Shown here: positions 8,456 through 17,400 of the stretch, one piece after another
Layout: each line of letters opens with the position of its first letter
Position numbering within the stretch: the first letter of the stretch is position 1
Source of the DNA: Micavibrio_C sp965231165
Lineage (GTDB): Bacteria > Pseudomonadota > Alphaproteobacteria > Micavibrionales > Micavibrionaceae
Length of the DNA: 64,000 bases
Direction: 5' to 3'
Assembly (NCBI GenBank): GCA_965231165.1
Contig: OZ246421.1
Span: 1,984,001-2,048,000, forward strand
Translations under genes and position numbers: made by a program
The notes under the pieces: model-generated
The model's database searches: none
What the model was told of the DNA's origin: nothing
The model's input: the letters and a program-made list of their open reading frames with translations, nothing else

Positions 8456-9376
8456 ATGTCAGCATTGAGTTCGACATTCAGTATGGAAGCCAAAGGCTCG
8501 GATGCATTTATTGATGCAGAAGCCGATGCCGCTAACGATGCCGTATACAATACCCAGCAGCCGAAAAATCCTGAAATCATGCAGATGCCAGTGGCGCAAG
8601 CGGAACAGCCTGCTGTCAATCAAACATCCGCGACGGCTGAGCAGGCCAAGGCCGTTCAGCAGCGTGCGGAGTTGACATCAAAACCCGTGAATACAGGTGC
8701 GGCTTTAAGTGCTGGTGCATCGAAAGAAGCGGGCGCGGCGCGTCAGCAAACAGCGCAAAAAGAAGCGACAAAGCTCGCCACCGAAGTGGCCAAGCTTGAT
8801 AAGGTTATTGCGGGCGACCAGCCCAAAACACCATCGGCCAGTAATTCATTTGCGAAAGCGGCCGTTGGTCAGGGCGTAGGTCTTGCTGCCGCTGCTGGTG
8901 CTACCGTCGTTGCAGGCCCGGCTGCCGGTGCCGCGGTTGCCGCCGCCAGTGTGGCATATGATGTGGCGGCTGTATTCAGTGGCCGTAGCGGTGGGGATTC
9001 CAGTTTCAAAGTGACGAATTCCAAAGGCGAAGCGACCGGTTACGTAGCGTCAGCGCCGGCACAACCAGCGGCTACAGCGCCTGTCAGCACCGCTTTCATG
9101 CAGAACATGATGAACGTGCCGGGCGAACGTAAAATTGGAGCGGGTGATGTTGAAATTGCCAGCGCCGGTCTGCGTGGCATTGAGAAGGCACCACCGCTTT
9201 CTATGACTCCGGCGGCCGTGGCCTTGGCTGGCGTTTATAGAAACGGTGCCGAAGCGCGCAAGTCTGTGGGCGACGATCCGTCTGCCGACAAGGACAACCA
9301 GCTTGATTTCAAGCCTATGGACATAAAGCCAAATCCGGGTGTCTTCACGCCACCGAAACCTATGGCCTTCGCCTAA
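8456..9376 (+). CDS. Ala/Gln-rich low-complexity protein of unknown function, 306 residues
   Basis: An intact 306-codon frame with its own promoter-like sequence and TTAGGCG before the ATG. Residues 1-135 are Ala/Gln/Glu-rich and likely disordered or helical. Residues about 136-175 form a Gly/Ala hydrophobic stretch (GVGLAAAAGATVVAGPAAGA) that could insert into a membrane as a glycine-zipper-like hairpin. The C-terminal third is proline-rich and ends PPKPMAFA. There is no signal peptide and no known domain. Composition could reflect an effector or surface-associated protein, but nothing in the context supports a specific role. Confidence 0.6.
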   Translation: MSALSSTFSMEAKGSDAFIDAEADAANDAVYNTQQPKNPEIMQMPVAQAEQPAVNQTSATAEQAKAVQQRAELTSKPVNTGAALSAGASKEAGAARQQTAQKEATKLATEVAKLDKVIAGDQPKTPSASNSFAKAAVGQGVGLAAAAGATVVAGPAAGAAVAAASVAYDVAAVFSGRSGGDSSFKVTNSKGEATGYVASAPAQPAATAPVSTAFMQNMMNVPGERKIGAGDVEIASAGLRGIEKAPPLSMTPAAVALAGVYRNGAEARKSVGDDPSADKDNQLDFKPMDIKPNPGVFTPPKPMAFA

Positions 9377-9562
9377 TTCTACCTATTTTAGTATTATGTC
9401 ATCTATCTCCTTGATTCCGGCGAAAAAAAGCGTCCGGTCTTTATTCTCTCTTAATAAGCTTCGGGGCATGATGGAAAAAGAAGGGGTGGTCCGGGAACTT
9501 TTCCACTACTCACCTTTGCGTCAGACTGGTAAGACTTTACCGTAGAATCATCACAGGGTTTC

Positions 9563-10627
9563 TTGAGCGTGCAATATCTTCACGACAGCAAACAGGCACA
9601 GGAATACGCGAATAACGCCTTTGAGCGGATTCGCAAGGAAGGCTTGTCGGCCACGCCGGACATCTATGAGCTCTGGTACGTGTATTTTTCCGGCCAGAGT
9701 CCCGAGATTACACGCGCCATCGATATTTTGATCGCCAACCAGCAAAAAGTGACGGAAGAACGTTGCCGCGAGCTTTATGCCCGTTTCCTTAGTGATGCGA
9801 AGAATGAAGAACTGGTGCGCCGCGCCGGTGATGAAATCAATTTGACGATTCGCAACGTCACAGGTGTTGTCCGTGACGTGAAAGCCGCCACTGAAGAATA
9901 CAGCGTCAATCTTGAAAGCGTGACCGCCAAGGTCAGCAGCACCTCGACACCGCAGGAATTGCAACAGGTACTGACAAATATTGTTTCCGATACCAGAAAC
10001 ATGCTCGCGCGCAACAAGACGCTGGAGCAGGAGCTTGATAAATCTTCCCATGTGATGGAAGAGCTGCAGCGCGATCTTGAGAATGTCCGCCGCGAGGCGC
10101 TGACGGACGGCCTGACCAATCTTGCCAACCGCAAGGCATTTGATAATGAGTTGCGCCGTATCTCCGAGGAAACGACTGTTACCGGCGGCACCTTTGCGTT
10201 GCTGATGGTCGATATCGATTATTTCAAAAGCTTCAATGATAATTATGGCCACCAGGTCGGTGATCAGGTGCTGCGCCTTGTGGCGCGTACACTGACCGAT
10301 GGTGTGAAGGGTCGCGATGTGGCGGCCCGTTATGGCGGTGAAGAATTTGCGATCATTCTGCCCGATACGAATTTGCAATCAGCGGTGACCGTGGGTAATG
10401 CCCTGCGCAAGGCGGTTGCCACCAAGGACGTCATCAACCGCAATACCGGCGACAAACTGGGCCGGATTACGATGTCGGTCGGCTGCGCTGAATTCACCGA
10501 GGGTGAAAACCTGCAAGACCTGATCGAGCGCGCCGATGCAGCGCTCTATACCGCCAAGCATAATGGCCGTAATCAGGTAGCCGCCGCGCCGACGCCTGGT
10601 AAAAAGCAAAAGAAAGAAACGGCTTAG
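9563..10627 (+). CDS. Diguanylate cyclase (GGDEF), DgcB-like
   Basis: A 354-residue cytoplasmic protein. Residues 1-110 form a helical domain with YELWYVYFSGQ; 110-180 are predicted coiled coil (LEQELDKSSHVMEELQRDLENVRREA). A GGDEF domain follows, with ALTDGLTNLANRKAFD, the Mg/substrate aspartate in LMVDIDYFKSFND and the active-site RYGGEEF at 256-262. It makes c-di-GMP from GTP. The layout resembles Caulobacter DgcB. The inhibitory-site position reads KGRD (249-252) instead of RxxD, so product inhibition may be weak. The start is TTG at 9563 with AGGG upstream. Confidence 0.88.
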   Translation: MSVQYLHDSKQAQEYANNAFERIRKEGLSATPDIYELWYVYFSGQSPEITRAIDILIANQQKVTEERCRELYARFLSDAKNEELVRRAGDEINLTIRNVTGVVRDVKAATEEYSVNLESVTAKVSSTSTPQELQQVLTNIVSDTRNMLARNKTLEQELDKSSHVMEELQRDLENVRREALTDGLTNLANRKAFDNELRRISEETTVTGGTFALLMVDIDYFKSFNDNYGHQVGDQVLRLVARTLTDGVKGRDVAARYGGEEFAIILPDTNLQSAVTVGNALRKAVATKDVINRNTGDKLGRITMSVGCAEFTEGENLQDLIERADAALYTAKHNGRNQVAAAPTPGKKQKKETA

Positions 10628-10665
10628 CGCTTGTTCTTTTGCAACTCAGCCTTTATTTATAAGGC

Positions 10666-12900
10666 ATGCAATCATCTCTTTCCTCTTCTTCCCTGACGCC
10701 CTCTTATCTTGAGGGGCTGAATGGTCCGCAGCGTGAAGCGGTGTTGACCGTTGACGGCCCGGTGCTGGTATTGGCGGGGGCGGGAACGGGCAAAACTCGG
10801 GTGCTGACCACGCGTCTGGCGCATATTTTACAAAGCGGGAAAGTATTCCCCTCGCAGATGCTGGCGGTGACATTCACCAACAAGGCCGCGCAGGAAATGC
10901 GCCACCGTGTTTCTCATTTGCTGGGCGGGCAGCCGGTCGAGGGCTGGTGGCTGGGGACGTTTCACGCGCTGGCTGCCCGCATGCTGCGCCGCCATGCTGA
11001 GCTAGTCGGACTGACCTCGAACTTCACCATCATCGATCCTGACGATCAGATCCGTTTGCTGAAGCAGCTGATGGATCTGGAAAAAGTAGACACCAAAAAA
11101 TGGGCTCCGCGCACGGTGGCCAATGCCATCGATCGCTGGAAAGACCGTGCTCTGATGCCGACGGATGTAACACAGAGTGATGCCCAAAATGCAATTTCAG
11201 CAACATCTATGGCGGACGGAAAGCTACTTTCTATTTATCACCAGTACCAGCAGCGTTTGCGTACCATCAATGCGTGTGATTTCGGCGATCTTTTGCTACA
11301 CATGATAGCAATTTTTAAAAATCCGGCGAACGCTGATTTGTTGGCCGATTATCACCGTCGTTTCCGTTATATCCTCGTCGATGAATATCAGGATACCAAC
11401 GTGGCGCAATATATGTGGTTGCGTCTGCTGGCGCGCGGGTCGGGTAATATTTGCTGCGTCGGTGATGACGACCAGTCGATCTATGGCTGGCGCGGGGCGG
11501 AGGTGGGTAATATCCTGCGCTTCGAAAAAGATTTTCCCGGCGCGAAAATTATCCGTCTTGAACAGAATTACCGCTCGACAGGGCATATCTTGGGTGCGGC
11601 TGCTGCTGTCATCGCGCATAACGAAGATCGTCTGGGTAAAACATTGTGGTCGGCCTCGGATGAAGGTGAGAAGGTGTCTGTGCGCGGGTTGTGGGACGGC
11701 CCGGCGGAAGCGCGCTATGTTGGTGAAGAAATCGAACAGTTGCAGCATAAAAAATGGTCATTGAAGGACATGGCTGTTCTGGTGCGTGCCGGTTTCCAGA
11801 CGCGTGAATTTGAAGAGCGCTTTATCCAGTTGGGCCTGAATTATAAGGTTGTAGGCGGGCAGCGCTTCTATGAACGTCAGGAAGTTCGTGATGCACTGGC
11901 TTATCTGCGCGTCGTGGCGCAACCTGCCGATGATCTGGCGCTAGAACGGATTATCAATGTGCCTAAGCGCGGTATCGGTGGTACGATGATCGAAATGCTG
12001 TATGCGGTCGCGCGCAGTAAGGGCGCGAGTCTTTATGTTGCCATTCAGCAATTACTCGATACCGATGAATTAAAGCCGAAAATCAAGGGGGCGCTAGCTG
12101 CCGTGATCGGTGATTTTGAACGTTGGCGTTCGCTGGTATCGACAATTGATCATGCGGCGCTGGCAAGCCAGATCCTTGATGAATCCGGTTATATCGCCAT
12201 GTGGCAGTCGGACAAATCGCCGGACGCGCCGGGGCGGATTGAGAACCTGAAAGAATTGATTTCCGGCATGGGTGAGTATGAAAGTCTGCCGGAATTTCTT
12301 GAGCATGTGGCGCTGGTGCTGGAACGCCATGATGGTGATACGGATGATGCCATCTCGATCATGACGTTGCACGGGGCCAAGGGGCTTGAGTTTAAGGCCG
12401 TGTTCTTGCCGGGTTGGGAGGAAGGCTTATTCCCGTCCCAGCGCAGCATGGATGAAAATGGACTGAAAGGGCTGGAAGAAGAGCGCCGCCTTGCCTATGT
12501 TGGCCTGACTCGTGCGCGGGAGAAGGCTTATATTTCTTATGCTGCCAACCGTATGATCTATGGCAACTGGATCAGTGCGGTGCCGTCACGCTTTGTTGAT
12601 GAATTACCGGAGGAGCATATTGAATCCTCCAGCGAGCAGGGCACCTATAATCCGGGTCGTTCGCAGCATTGGGATTCATCGGGTGTGGCGCCGGAGGTGC
12701 GCAGTCGCCCGCAGGGACTTTCCTATTCGAATCGTGACCGCCCTTTGCCTAAGGATGCCTATGCCCGCGGTGTGCGCGTCCATCATGAGAAATTCGGCAA
12801 GGGGACGGTCGTGAATGTCGATGGCAACAAGCTCGATATCAGCTTTGACCGCGGTGGCGTGAAGCGGGTGATGGACAGTTTTGTGACGCGGGAAGATTAG
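10666..12900 (+). CDS. uvrD: UvrD/PcrA-type superfamily 1 DNA helicase
   Basis: A 744-residue 3'-5' helicase acting in nucleotide-excision and mismatch repair. Visible SF1A motifs: Q-motif LNGPQREAV, Walker A GAGTGKT (38-44), Ia TFTNKAA, Walker B VDEYQDTN (from 238), III GDDDQSIYGWRG, IV LEQNYRST, V TLHGAKGLEF and VI AYVGLTRARE. The C terminus (GVRVHHEKFGKGTVV) is the Tudor-like PcrA/UvrD tail. The length is normal. The only in-frame ATG is 10666, directly after a GCCTT/AAGGC inverted repeat (10649-10665) that may fold over the initiation site. Confidence 0.93.
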   Translation: MQSSLSSSSLTPSYLEGLNGPQREAVLTVDGPVLVLAGAGTGKTRVLTTRLAHILQSGKVFPSQMLAVTFTNKAAQEMRHRVSHLLGGQPVEGWWLGTFHALAARMLRRHAELVGLTSNFTIIDPDDQIRLLKQLMDLEKVDTKKWAPRTVANAIDRWKDRALMPTDVTQSDAQNAISATSMADGKLLSIYHQYQQRLRTINACDFGDLLLHMIAIFKNPANADLLADYHRRFRYILVDEYQDTNVAQYMWLRLLARGSGNICCVGDDDQSIYGWRGAEVGNILRFEKDFPGAKIIRLEQNYRSTGHILGAAAAVIAHNEDRLGKTLWSASDEGEKVSVRGLWDGPAEARYVGEEIEQLQHKKWSLKDMAVLVRAGFQTREFEERFIQLGLNYKVVGGQRFYERQEVRDALAYLRVVAQPADDLALERIINVPKRGIGGTMIEMLYAVARSKGASLYVAIQQLLDTDELKPKIKGALAAVIGDFERWRSLVSTIDHAALASQILDESGYIAMWQSDKSPDAPGRIENLKELISGMGEYESLPEFLEHVALVLERHDGDTDDAISIMTLHGAKGLEFKAVFLPGWEEGLFPSQRSMDENGLKGLEEERRLAYVGLTRAREKAYISYAANRMIYGNWISAVPSRFVDELPEEHIESSSEQGTYNPGRSQHWDSSGVAPEVRSRPQGLSYSNRDRPLPKDAYARGVRVHHEKFGKGTVVNVDGNKLDISFDRGGVKRVMDSFVTRED

Positions 12901-12983
12901 TAACCTTATGTCAATTTACATACCTGTGATTTGGGGATGTTTCCCTACAGAAGCGGCGCAAATGCTGGACGCCTTATAAGACG

Positions 12984-13007
12984 CTGCCTATAGTGAGGGC
13001 AGTTTTT
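12984..13007 (+). terminator. Possible weak rho-independent terminator after uvrD
   Basis: CTGCC and GGCAG (12984-12988 and 12998-13002) can pair with a 9-base loop and are followed by TTTTT. It ends only 14 bases before the next start codon, so it could equally act as an attenuator or be chance. Confidence 0.35.
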
Positions 13008-13020
13008 CAGGAGCCTGATT

Positions 13021-13989
13021 ATGACCGCAAAACGTAAAGTCGCCACCGTCTTTGGCGGTACCGGATTCATTGGCCGCCATGTCGTCAAACGTCTGGCTGC
13101 TGAGGGGTATACCGTGAAGGTGGCCACCCGCATTCCCGAACATGCCTATGCCTTGAAAACCTGCGGTAATGTCGGGCAGGTGGTGCCGTTCCGCTGTGAT
13201 TACCGCGACCAGGCCAGTTTGCGTGAGGCGATCGAGGGCGCGGATGTCGTTGTGAACTGCATCGGCATCCTGTTTCAGAAGGGCAAGAATAAATTCCGCC
13301 GTTTGCATGTTGAGCTGCCGGGCCAGATTGCCGAAGCGGTAGCGCGTGAAAATGTGTCGCGCTTTGTGCATATTTCGGCGCTGGGCATAGACCGCGCCAA
13401 ATCAAAATACGCCGCGTCCAAGATGGAGGGCGAGCGGGCGGTACTGGCGGCTTGCCCGTGGGCGACGCTTCTGCGCCCCAGTGTTGTTTTCGGGCCGGAA
13501 GATAATTTCTTTAACATGTTTGCGCGTCTGGCGCGTTTTGCCCCGGTGATGCCATTGATCGGCGGCGGCAAAACAAAATTCCAGCCCATCTATGTGGGTG
13601 ATGTCGCGCATGCGGTTATGTCCGCCATTATGTTGCCGCCGGTGGGTGATGCCGATCCACGCGGCAAAACTTATGAATTGGGCGGGCCGGAAATTGTCAG
13701 TTTCCGCGAGATTTATGAATTGCTGTTCCGATTCACCGCCCGTCGCCGTCCGCTCGTGTCGGTACCGTTCTTTGTGGCGAAGAATGATGCATGGTTTTTG
13801 AGCTTTATGCCGAAGCCGATACTGACGCCTGATCAGGTCGAGAGCCTGAAAACGGACAATGTTGTATCAACTCATGCCCTGACGCTGGCGCAGCTCGGGA
13901 TTGTGCCGACAGGCATGAGCCTGGTGCTGCCCGGTTATCTTGAAACTTATAAGGCCGGTGGCCGTTTTGCCGACAAAAAAATCGCCTGA
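13021..13989 (+). CDS. NAD(P)-binding SDR, complex I NDUFA9-like
   Basis: A 322-residue extended/atypical SDR with the nucleotide loop FGGTGFIGRHV near residues 11-21, then VVNCIGILFQKG, the HISALG strand and LRPSVVFGPEDNFFN. These are diagnostic of the NDUFA9-like group found beside respiratory complex I in mitochondria and common in alphaproteobacteria. The usual active-site YxxxK is present as YAASK. It may protect or assemble quinone oxidoreductases; the exact substrate is unknown. The ribosome site CAGGAG precedes the ATG. Confidence 0.85.
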   Translation: MTAKRKVATVFGGTGFIGRHVVKRLAAEGYTVKVATRIPEHAYALKTCGNVGQVVPFRCDYRDQASLREAIEGADVVVNCIGILFQKGKNKFRRLHVELPGQIAEAVARENVSRFVHISALGIDRAKSKYAASKMEGERAVLAACPWATLLRPSVVFGPEDNFFNMFARLARFAPVMPLIGGGKTKFQPIYVGDVAHAVMSAIMLPPVGDADPRGKTYELGGPEIVSFREIYELLFRFTARRRPLVSVPFFVAKNDAWFLSFMPKPILTPDQVESLKTDNVVSTHALTLAQLGIVPTGMSLVLPGYLETYKAGGRFADKKIA

Positions 13990-14020
13990 AATGGCCATAT
14001 TGATAGCGGATGCTGTACCC

Positions 14021-14965
14021 ATGAAAAAATATCTAGTGGCCTTTATTGTTGTTCTTTGCGCGTTCGTGGCGGTCATGCCCGCACAGGCGGCGCAAACGGA
14101 AACCATTGCCGCCGTTGTTAATAACGATGCGATTACCGCCAAGGATGTCGCCGAACGTCTGAAGCTGGTGATGGTGTCGTCCGGTATTCCGAATTCCGAA
14201 GATATCCGCGCCAAGCTGACGCCGCAGATTATCAATATGCTGGTGGATGAAACGCTGATGCTGCAGGAAGCGGCCCGCATGAATATTGTGATTACACCCG
14301 AGGATGTTGATACCGGGTTTTCTACAATCGCCCAACAGAACGGCATGGACTTGCAAAAATTTCGTGCGGTGATGCGGAAGCAGAATGTGCCGCCGCGGGC
14401 GATGGAGCATCAGATTCGCGCCCAGATGGCCTGGGGCAAGGTCGTGCAGCAAAAGATACGTCCGACTGTGAGCGTCAATGATCTGGAAGTGGACAGCATG
14501 CTGGAGCGCCTGCGCGCCAATATCGGCAAAAGTGAATATCTGGTCGGGGAGATTTTTCTGCCGATTGATAATCCGGCTGAAGAATCGGATGTCAGCCAGC
14601 TGGCCCGCAAACTGACCAAGGAAATGTTGCAAGGGAAAGCACCTTTCCCGCGCGTGGCTGCGCAATTTTCGCAGTCAGCCAGCGCCAAGCGGGGCGGCGA
14701 TGTCGGCTGGGTGCAGGAAGGCCAACTGGCGCCTGAGCTTGAAGAGCTGATGTTACGCATGAATGAGGGTGATTTAAGCGAACCTATCAGAACGCTTGCC
14801 GGTTATTACATTATCACGCTACGTAAGAAACGCCAGATTGCTGAAGAGAACATCCCTTCCCGTGATGAACTGCTTTACCGTCTGGGGAACGAGCGTCTTG
14901 AACGCGCACAACGCCGCCACTTGCTTGATCTGAAGTCAGAGGCCTTCATTGAGCGTCGCGTCTGA
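14021..14965 (+). CDS. surA: SurA-like periplasmic peptidyl-prolyl isomerase/chaperone
   Basis: A 314-residue exported protein: signal peptide MKKYLVAFIVVLCAFVAVMPAQA with cleavage after AQA, then the SurA N-terminal chaperone domain (IAAVVNNDAITAKDVAERL) and one parvulin domain at about 172-272 (GEIFLP, RGGDVGWVQEGQLAPELEE, ITLRKKR). E. coli SurA has two parvulin domains; one is usual in alphaproteobacteria. It folds outer-membrane proteins. ATG 14021 is favoured by the signal peptide, though the frame is open from 13940. The end overlaps rsmA by 17 bases. Confidence 0.88.
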   Translation: MKKYLVAFIVVLCAFVAVMPAQAAQTETIAAVVNNDAITAKDVAERLKLVMVSSGIPNSEDIRAKLTPQIINMLVDETLMLQEAARMNIVITPEDVDTGFSTIAQQNGMDLQKFRAVMRKQNVPPRAMEHQIRAQMAWGKVVQQKIRPTVSVNDLEVDSMLERLRANIGKSEYLVGEIFLPIDNPAEESDVSQLARKLTKEMLQGKAPFPRVAAQFSQSASAKRGGDVGWVQEGQLAPELEELMLRMNEGDLSEPIRTLAGYYIITLRKKRQIAEENIPSRDELLYRLGNERLERAQRRHLLDLKSEAFIERRV

Positions 14966-15791
14966 AATCGATGCTTTGCCGCCTTTGCGTGAAGTGATCG
15001 CCGCGCATGAATTGCGGGCGACCAAGGCGCTGGGGCAAAATTTTCTGCTGGACATGAATATCACCGATAAGATCGCGCGGCAGGCAGGCGATATGTCTTT
15101 GCATACCGTGATTGAAATCGGGCCGGGGCCGGGGGGGCTGACGCGCAGTTTATTGCGGGCGGGCGCGGGCAAGGTGATGGCCATTGAATATGACAGGCGC
15201 GCCGTCGTGGCGCTGCAATCGCTGGTCGAGGCCTCGCAGGGGCGGTTACAGGTGATCGAGGGGGACGCGCTGGCGACTGATATCATGGCGTTGGCACCCA
15301 CGGGCCCGCGCATGATTATTGCGAATTTGCCCTATAATATAGCTACGCCACTGGTGATCGGCTGGCTTAAGAAATTGCGTGAAGATCCTGGTTTTGTGGA
15401 CCGCATGCTGCTGATGTTCCAGCGCGAAGTATCCGACCGGTTGACCGCACCTTCCGGGGGCAAGGAATATGGCCGTCTGGGCGTGGTCGCGCAGTGGTTG
15501 TGCGAGGTCAAGCGCGCTTACGATCTGCCGCCTTCGGCTTTTACCCCCGCGCCCAAAGTGTCTTCGGCGGTGGTCAGTTTTACACCGCGCCGTTTTGCGG
15601 CAGCGCAGCCTGCGTTTGAAACGGTGGAAAAAATTACGGCGGCTTCCTTCGGGCAGCGGCGCAAGATGTTGCGTTCTTCGCTGGGGGAATATGCGAAATT
15701 ACTGGAGATCACAGGGATTCAGGGTGATTTACGGGCCGAGCAGTTGCCGGTTGCGGACTTTATCAAGCTGGCGCAGGCTCTTGAGGGCTGA
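14949..15791 (+). CDS. rsmA: 16S rRNA (adenine1518/1519-N6)-dimethyltransferase
   Basis: A 280-residue protein with ALGQNFLLD at the N terminus, SAM motif I IEIGPGPGGLTR at about 57-68, motif IV NLPYNIATPL at about 126-135, and PAPKVSSAVVSF. These identify RsmA/KsgA, which dimethylates two adjacent adenines in the 3' end of 16S rRNA during small-subunit maturation. It starts at TTG 14949 inside the end of surA, implying translational coupling. The pdxA gene that often separates surA and ksgA is absent here. Confidence 0.93.
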   Translation: MSVASEIDALPPLREVIAAHELRATKALGQNFLLDMNITDKIARQAGDMSLHTVIEIGPGPGGLTRSLLRAGAGKVMAIEYDRRAVVALQSLVEASQGRLQVIEGDALATDIMALAPTGPRMIIANLPYNIATPLVIGWLKKLREDPGFVDRMLLMFQREVSDRLTAPSGGKEYGRLGVVAQWLCEVKRAYDLPPSAFTPAPKVSSAVVSFTPRRFAAAQPAFETVEKITAASFGQRRKMLRSSLGEYAKLLEITGIQGDLRAEQLPVADFIKLAQALEG

Positions 15792-15835
15792 TGGGAAGGC
15801 TTGACCATCTTTTCCGGCTCCCTTAAAACTAACTC

Positions 15836-16414
15836 ATGTCAGAACAACCTTATTACCGCATAGCGATTACTGGCGATCCCGGCAGCGGGAAAAGCACGTT
15901 CGCGCGCGCCGTTTCCGAATTAACAGGTTTTCGCCTGATCACGACCGGGAATATTTTTCGTACATTGGCCGCTGAAAAGGGCATATCGCTCACCGAATTA
16001 AACGAGATGGCTGAGTCGCAGGCCGAGATCGATCACCTCGTCGATGATTTTCTTAAAACGCTGAACGACCAAAAAGAACATCTGATCCTTGATTCAAGGA
16101 TGGCGTGGTTTTTCGTCAATCATGCACTCAAGATCCGTCTGACGGTTGACCCGGAAGTGGCCGTGCATCGCATATTTAAAGACGGCGCGGAATTGCGCGA
16201 GAAATTCGCCGACATGAAAACGGCAATGGATGAAGTCGAGCGCCGCCGCAAAAGTGAAATTCTGCGCTATAATACGCTCTACGGCGTCGATATCGGCGAT
16301 CCCGAGAATTTCGATCTGGTTATCAATACATCAAAAAAAGCCCCCAGTGATGTGACGCTTGAATTCCAGAAGGCGTTTGCCGTTTATAAAGAACAATTCC
16401 CGACAGCGGTATAG
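15836..16414 (+). CDS. Cytidylate-kinase-like P-loop nucleotide kinase (archaeal Cmk type)
   Basis: A 192-residue P-loop kinase with GDPGSGKST at 13-21, a GNIFRTLAAEKGISLTELNEMAE segment and a C-terminal RYNTLYGVDIGDPENFDLVINT. This order of motifs is that of the archaeal-type CMP/dCMP kinase family rather than bacterial Cmk, which is longer and carries an NMP-binding insert. It probably phosphorylates a nucleoside monophosphate; CMP is inferred from the family. It sits 44 bases after rsmA and 5 bases before the next SDR. Confidence 0.78.
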   Translation: MSEQPYYRIAITGDPGSGKSTFARAVSELTGFRLITTGNIFRTLAAEKGISLTELNEMAESQAEIDHLVDDFLKTLNDQKEHLILDSRMAWFFVNHALKIRLTVDPEVAVHRIFKDGAELREKFADMKTAMDEVERRRKSEILRYNTLYGVDIGDPENFDLVINTSKKAPSDVTLEFQKAFAVYKEQFPTAV

Positions 16415-16419
16415 CGCTT

Positions 16420-17202
16420 ATGCCCACCAAGAATTTTAAAAATATCATGATTACCGGCGCTTCCAGCGGCATCGGTGCGGCACTGGCCATGCATTATGCG
16501 GCAGCGGGCCGGGTGTTGTTTCTGACCGGGCGCGATGAAGAGCGTTTACGGTCGGTCGCCGATATTTGCCGTACGCGCGGGGCGCGGGTTGAAACGGCGC
16601 TGGCCGATGTGACGGCGCGCGATCCGCTTGCCAACTGGATATTGCAGATGGACCAGATCGCGCCTGTCGATCTGGTGATTGCCAATGCGGGGATATCCGG
16701 CGGTACCGGTGGTGCGGAGGACATGTCGTGGGTGAATGCCGAATATAAAATTTTTGATGTCAATGTGACGGGTGTCTTGAATACGATATTGCCGCTGCTG
16801 CCGCGCATGACAGCGCGACGTTGCGGTCAGATTGCCATTGTCAGTTCGTTGGCGGGGTTTAGCGGCTGGCCGGGCGCACCCGGTTACAGTGCGAGCAAGG
16901 CATGTGTGCGTGTTTATGGTGAGGCCCTGCGCGGGACGCTGGCGGCCTCCGGGGTGGGTGTGAGCGTGATCTGTCCCGGCTTTGTTGAATCGCGTATGAC
17001 GGCGGTTAATAATTACAAAATGCCGTTCTTTATGACGGCTGATGCTGCGGCGCGATTGATTGCAGCAGGCCTCGCCCATAATCGCGCCCGCATCGCTTTC
17101 CCGCTGCCGACGGTTGTCATATCTGGCCTTTTGGGGTTGTTGCCACCAGCACTGAGCGCTCGTTTGCTGGCAAAATTGCCTGCTAAACCCGCCCTTTCTT
17201 AA
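16420..17202 (+). CDS. Short-chain dehydrogenase/reductase
   Basis: A 260-residue classical SDR with TGASSGIG at 12-19, NAGISGG, catalytic serines in IVSSLAGF and the active-site Y156-S-A-S-K160. The C-terminal 25 residues are hydrophobic (VVISGLLGLLPPALSARLLAKL), as in SDRs anchored to the membrane and acting on lipid substrates. The substrate is unknown. It lies 5 bases after the kinase gene and is probably cotranscribed. Confidence 0.85.
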   Translation: MPTKNFKNIMITGASSGIGAALAMHYAAAGRVLFLTGRDEERLRSVADICRTRGARVETALADVTARDPLANWILQMDQIAPVDLVIANAGISGGTGGAEDMSWVNAEYKIFDVNVTGVLNTILPLLPRMTARRCGQIAIVSSLAGFSGWPGAPGYSASKACVRVYGEALRGTLAASGVGVSVICPGFVESRMTAVNNYKMPFFMTADAAARLIAAGLAHNRARIAFPLPTVVISGLLGLLPPALSARLLAKLPAKPALS

Positions 17203-17316
17203 CTATTTGAAACTTCTATTTGACCCTATACTTTGGAGAAACGGGTTGCGTTTTTAAAATTATTGGCGCAATAATCGGTAGCTCTTAATAATAAAGCAGC
17301 AGAAAATTGTGTATTT

Positions 17317-17365
17317 CAGGGCTTATTGTTTCTGCGTAAAAAAGTATATCCCTGCAGGGCTTATT
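17317..17365. promoter_or_regulatory. Direct repeat and palindrome upstream of the ArsR gene, possible operator
   Basis: CAGGGCTTATT occurs at 17317-17327 and again at 17355-17365 (38 bases start to start). The second copy overlaps the perfect palindrome CCCTGCAGGG at 17350-17359. It lies 36-84 bases before the regulator's ATG in a 198-base AT-rich gap, where an autoregulatory site is expected. Confidence 0.4.
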
Positions 17366-17400
17366 TATAGCGTCTGAATATTTTTCGAGACAATCATCAG

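Noticed and set aside
9528..9541. GGTAA/TTACC hairpin before the GGDEF gene
   Set aside because: Short stem, no T-run and no known RNA element resemblance, such as a c-di-GMP riboswitch.
9551..10378. Long minus-strand open frame opposite the GGDEF gene
   Set aside because: Shadow frame of a confidently identified cyclase; composition is that of a reverse complement of coding DNA.
13338..13345. GCGGTAGC, identical to the ops core, inside the NDUFA9-like gene
   Set aside because: It lies within a conserved coding sequence of an unrelated, short transcription unit. It shows that an 8-base match alone can occur by chance.
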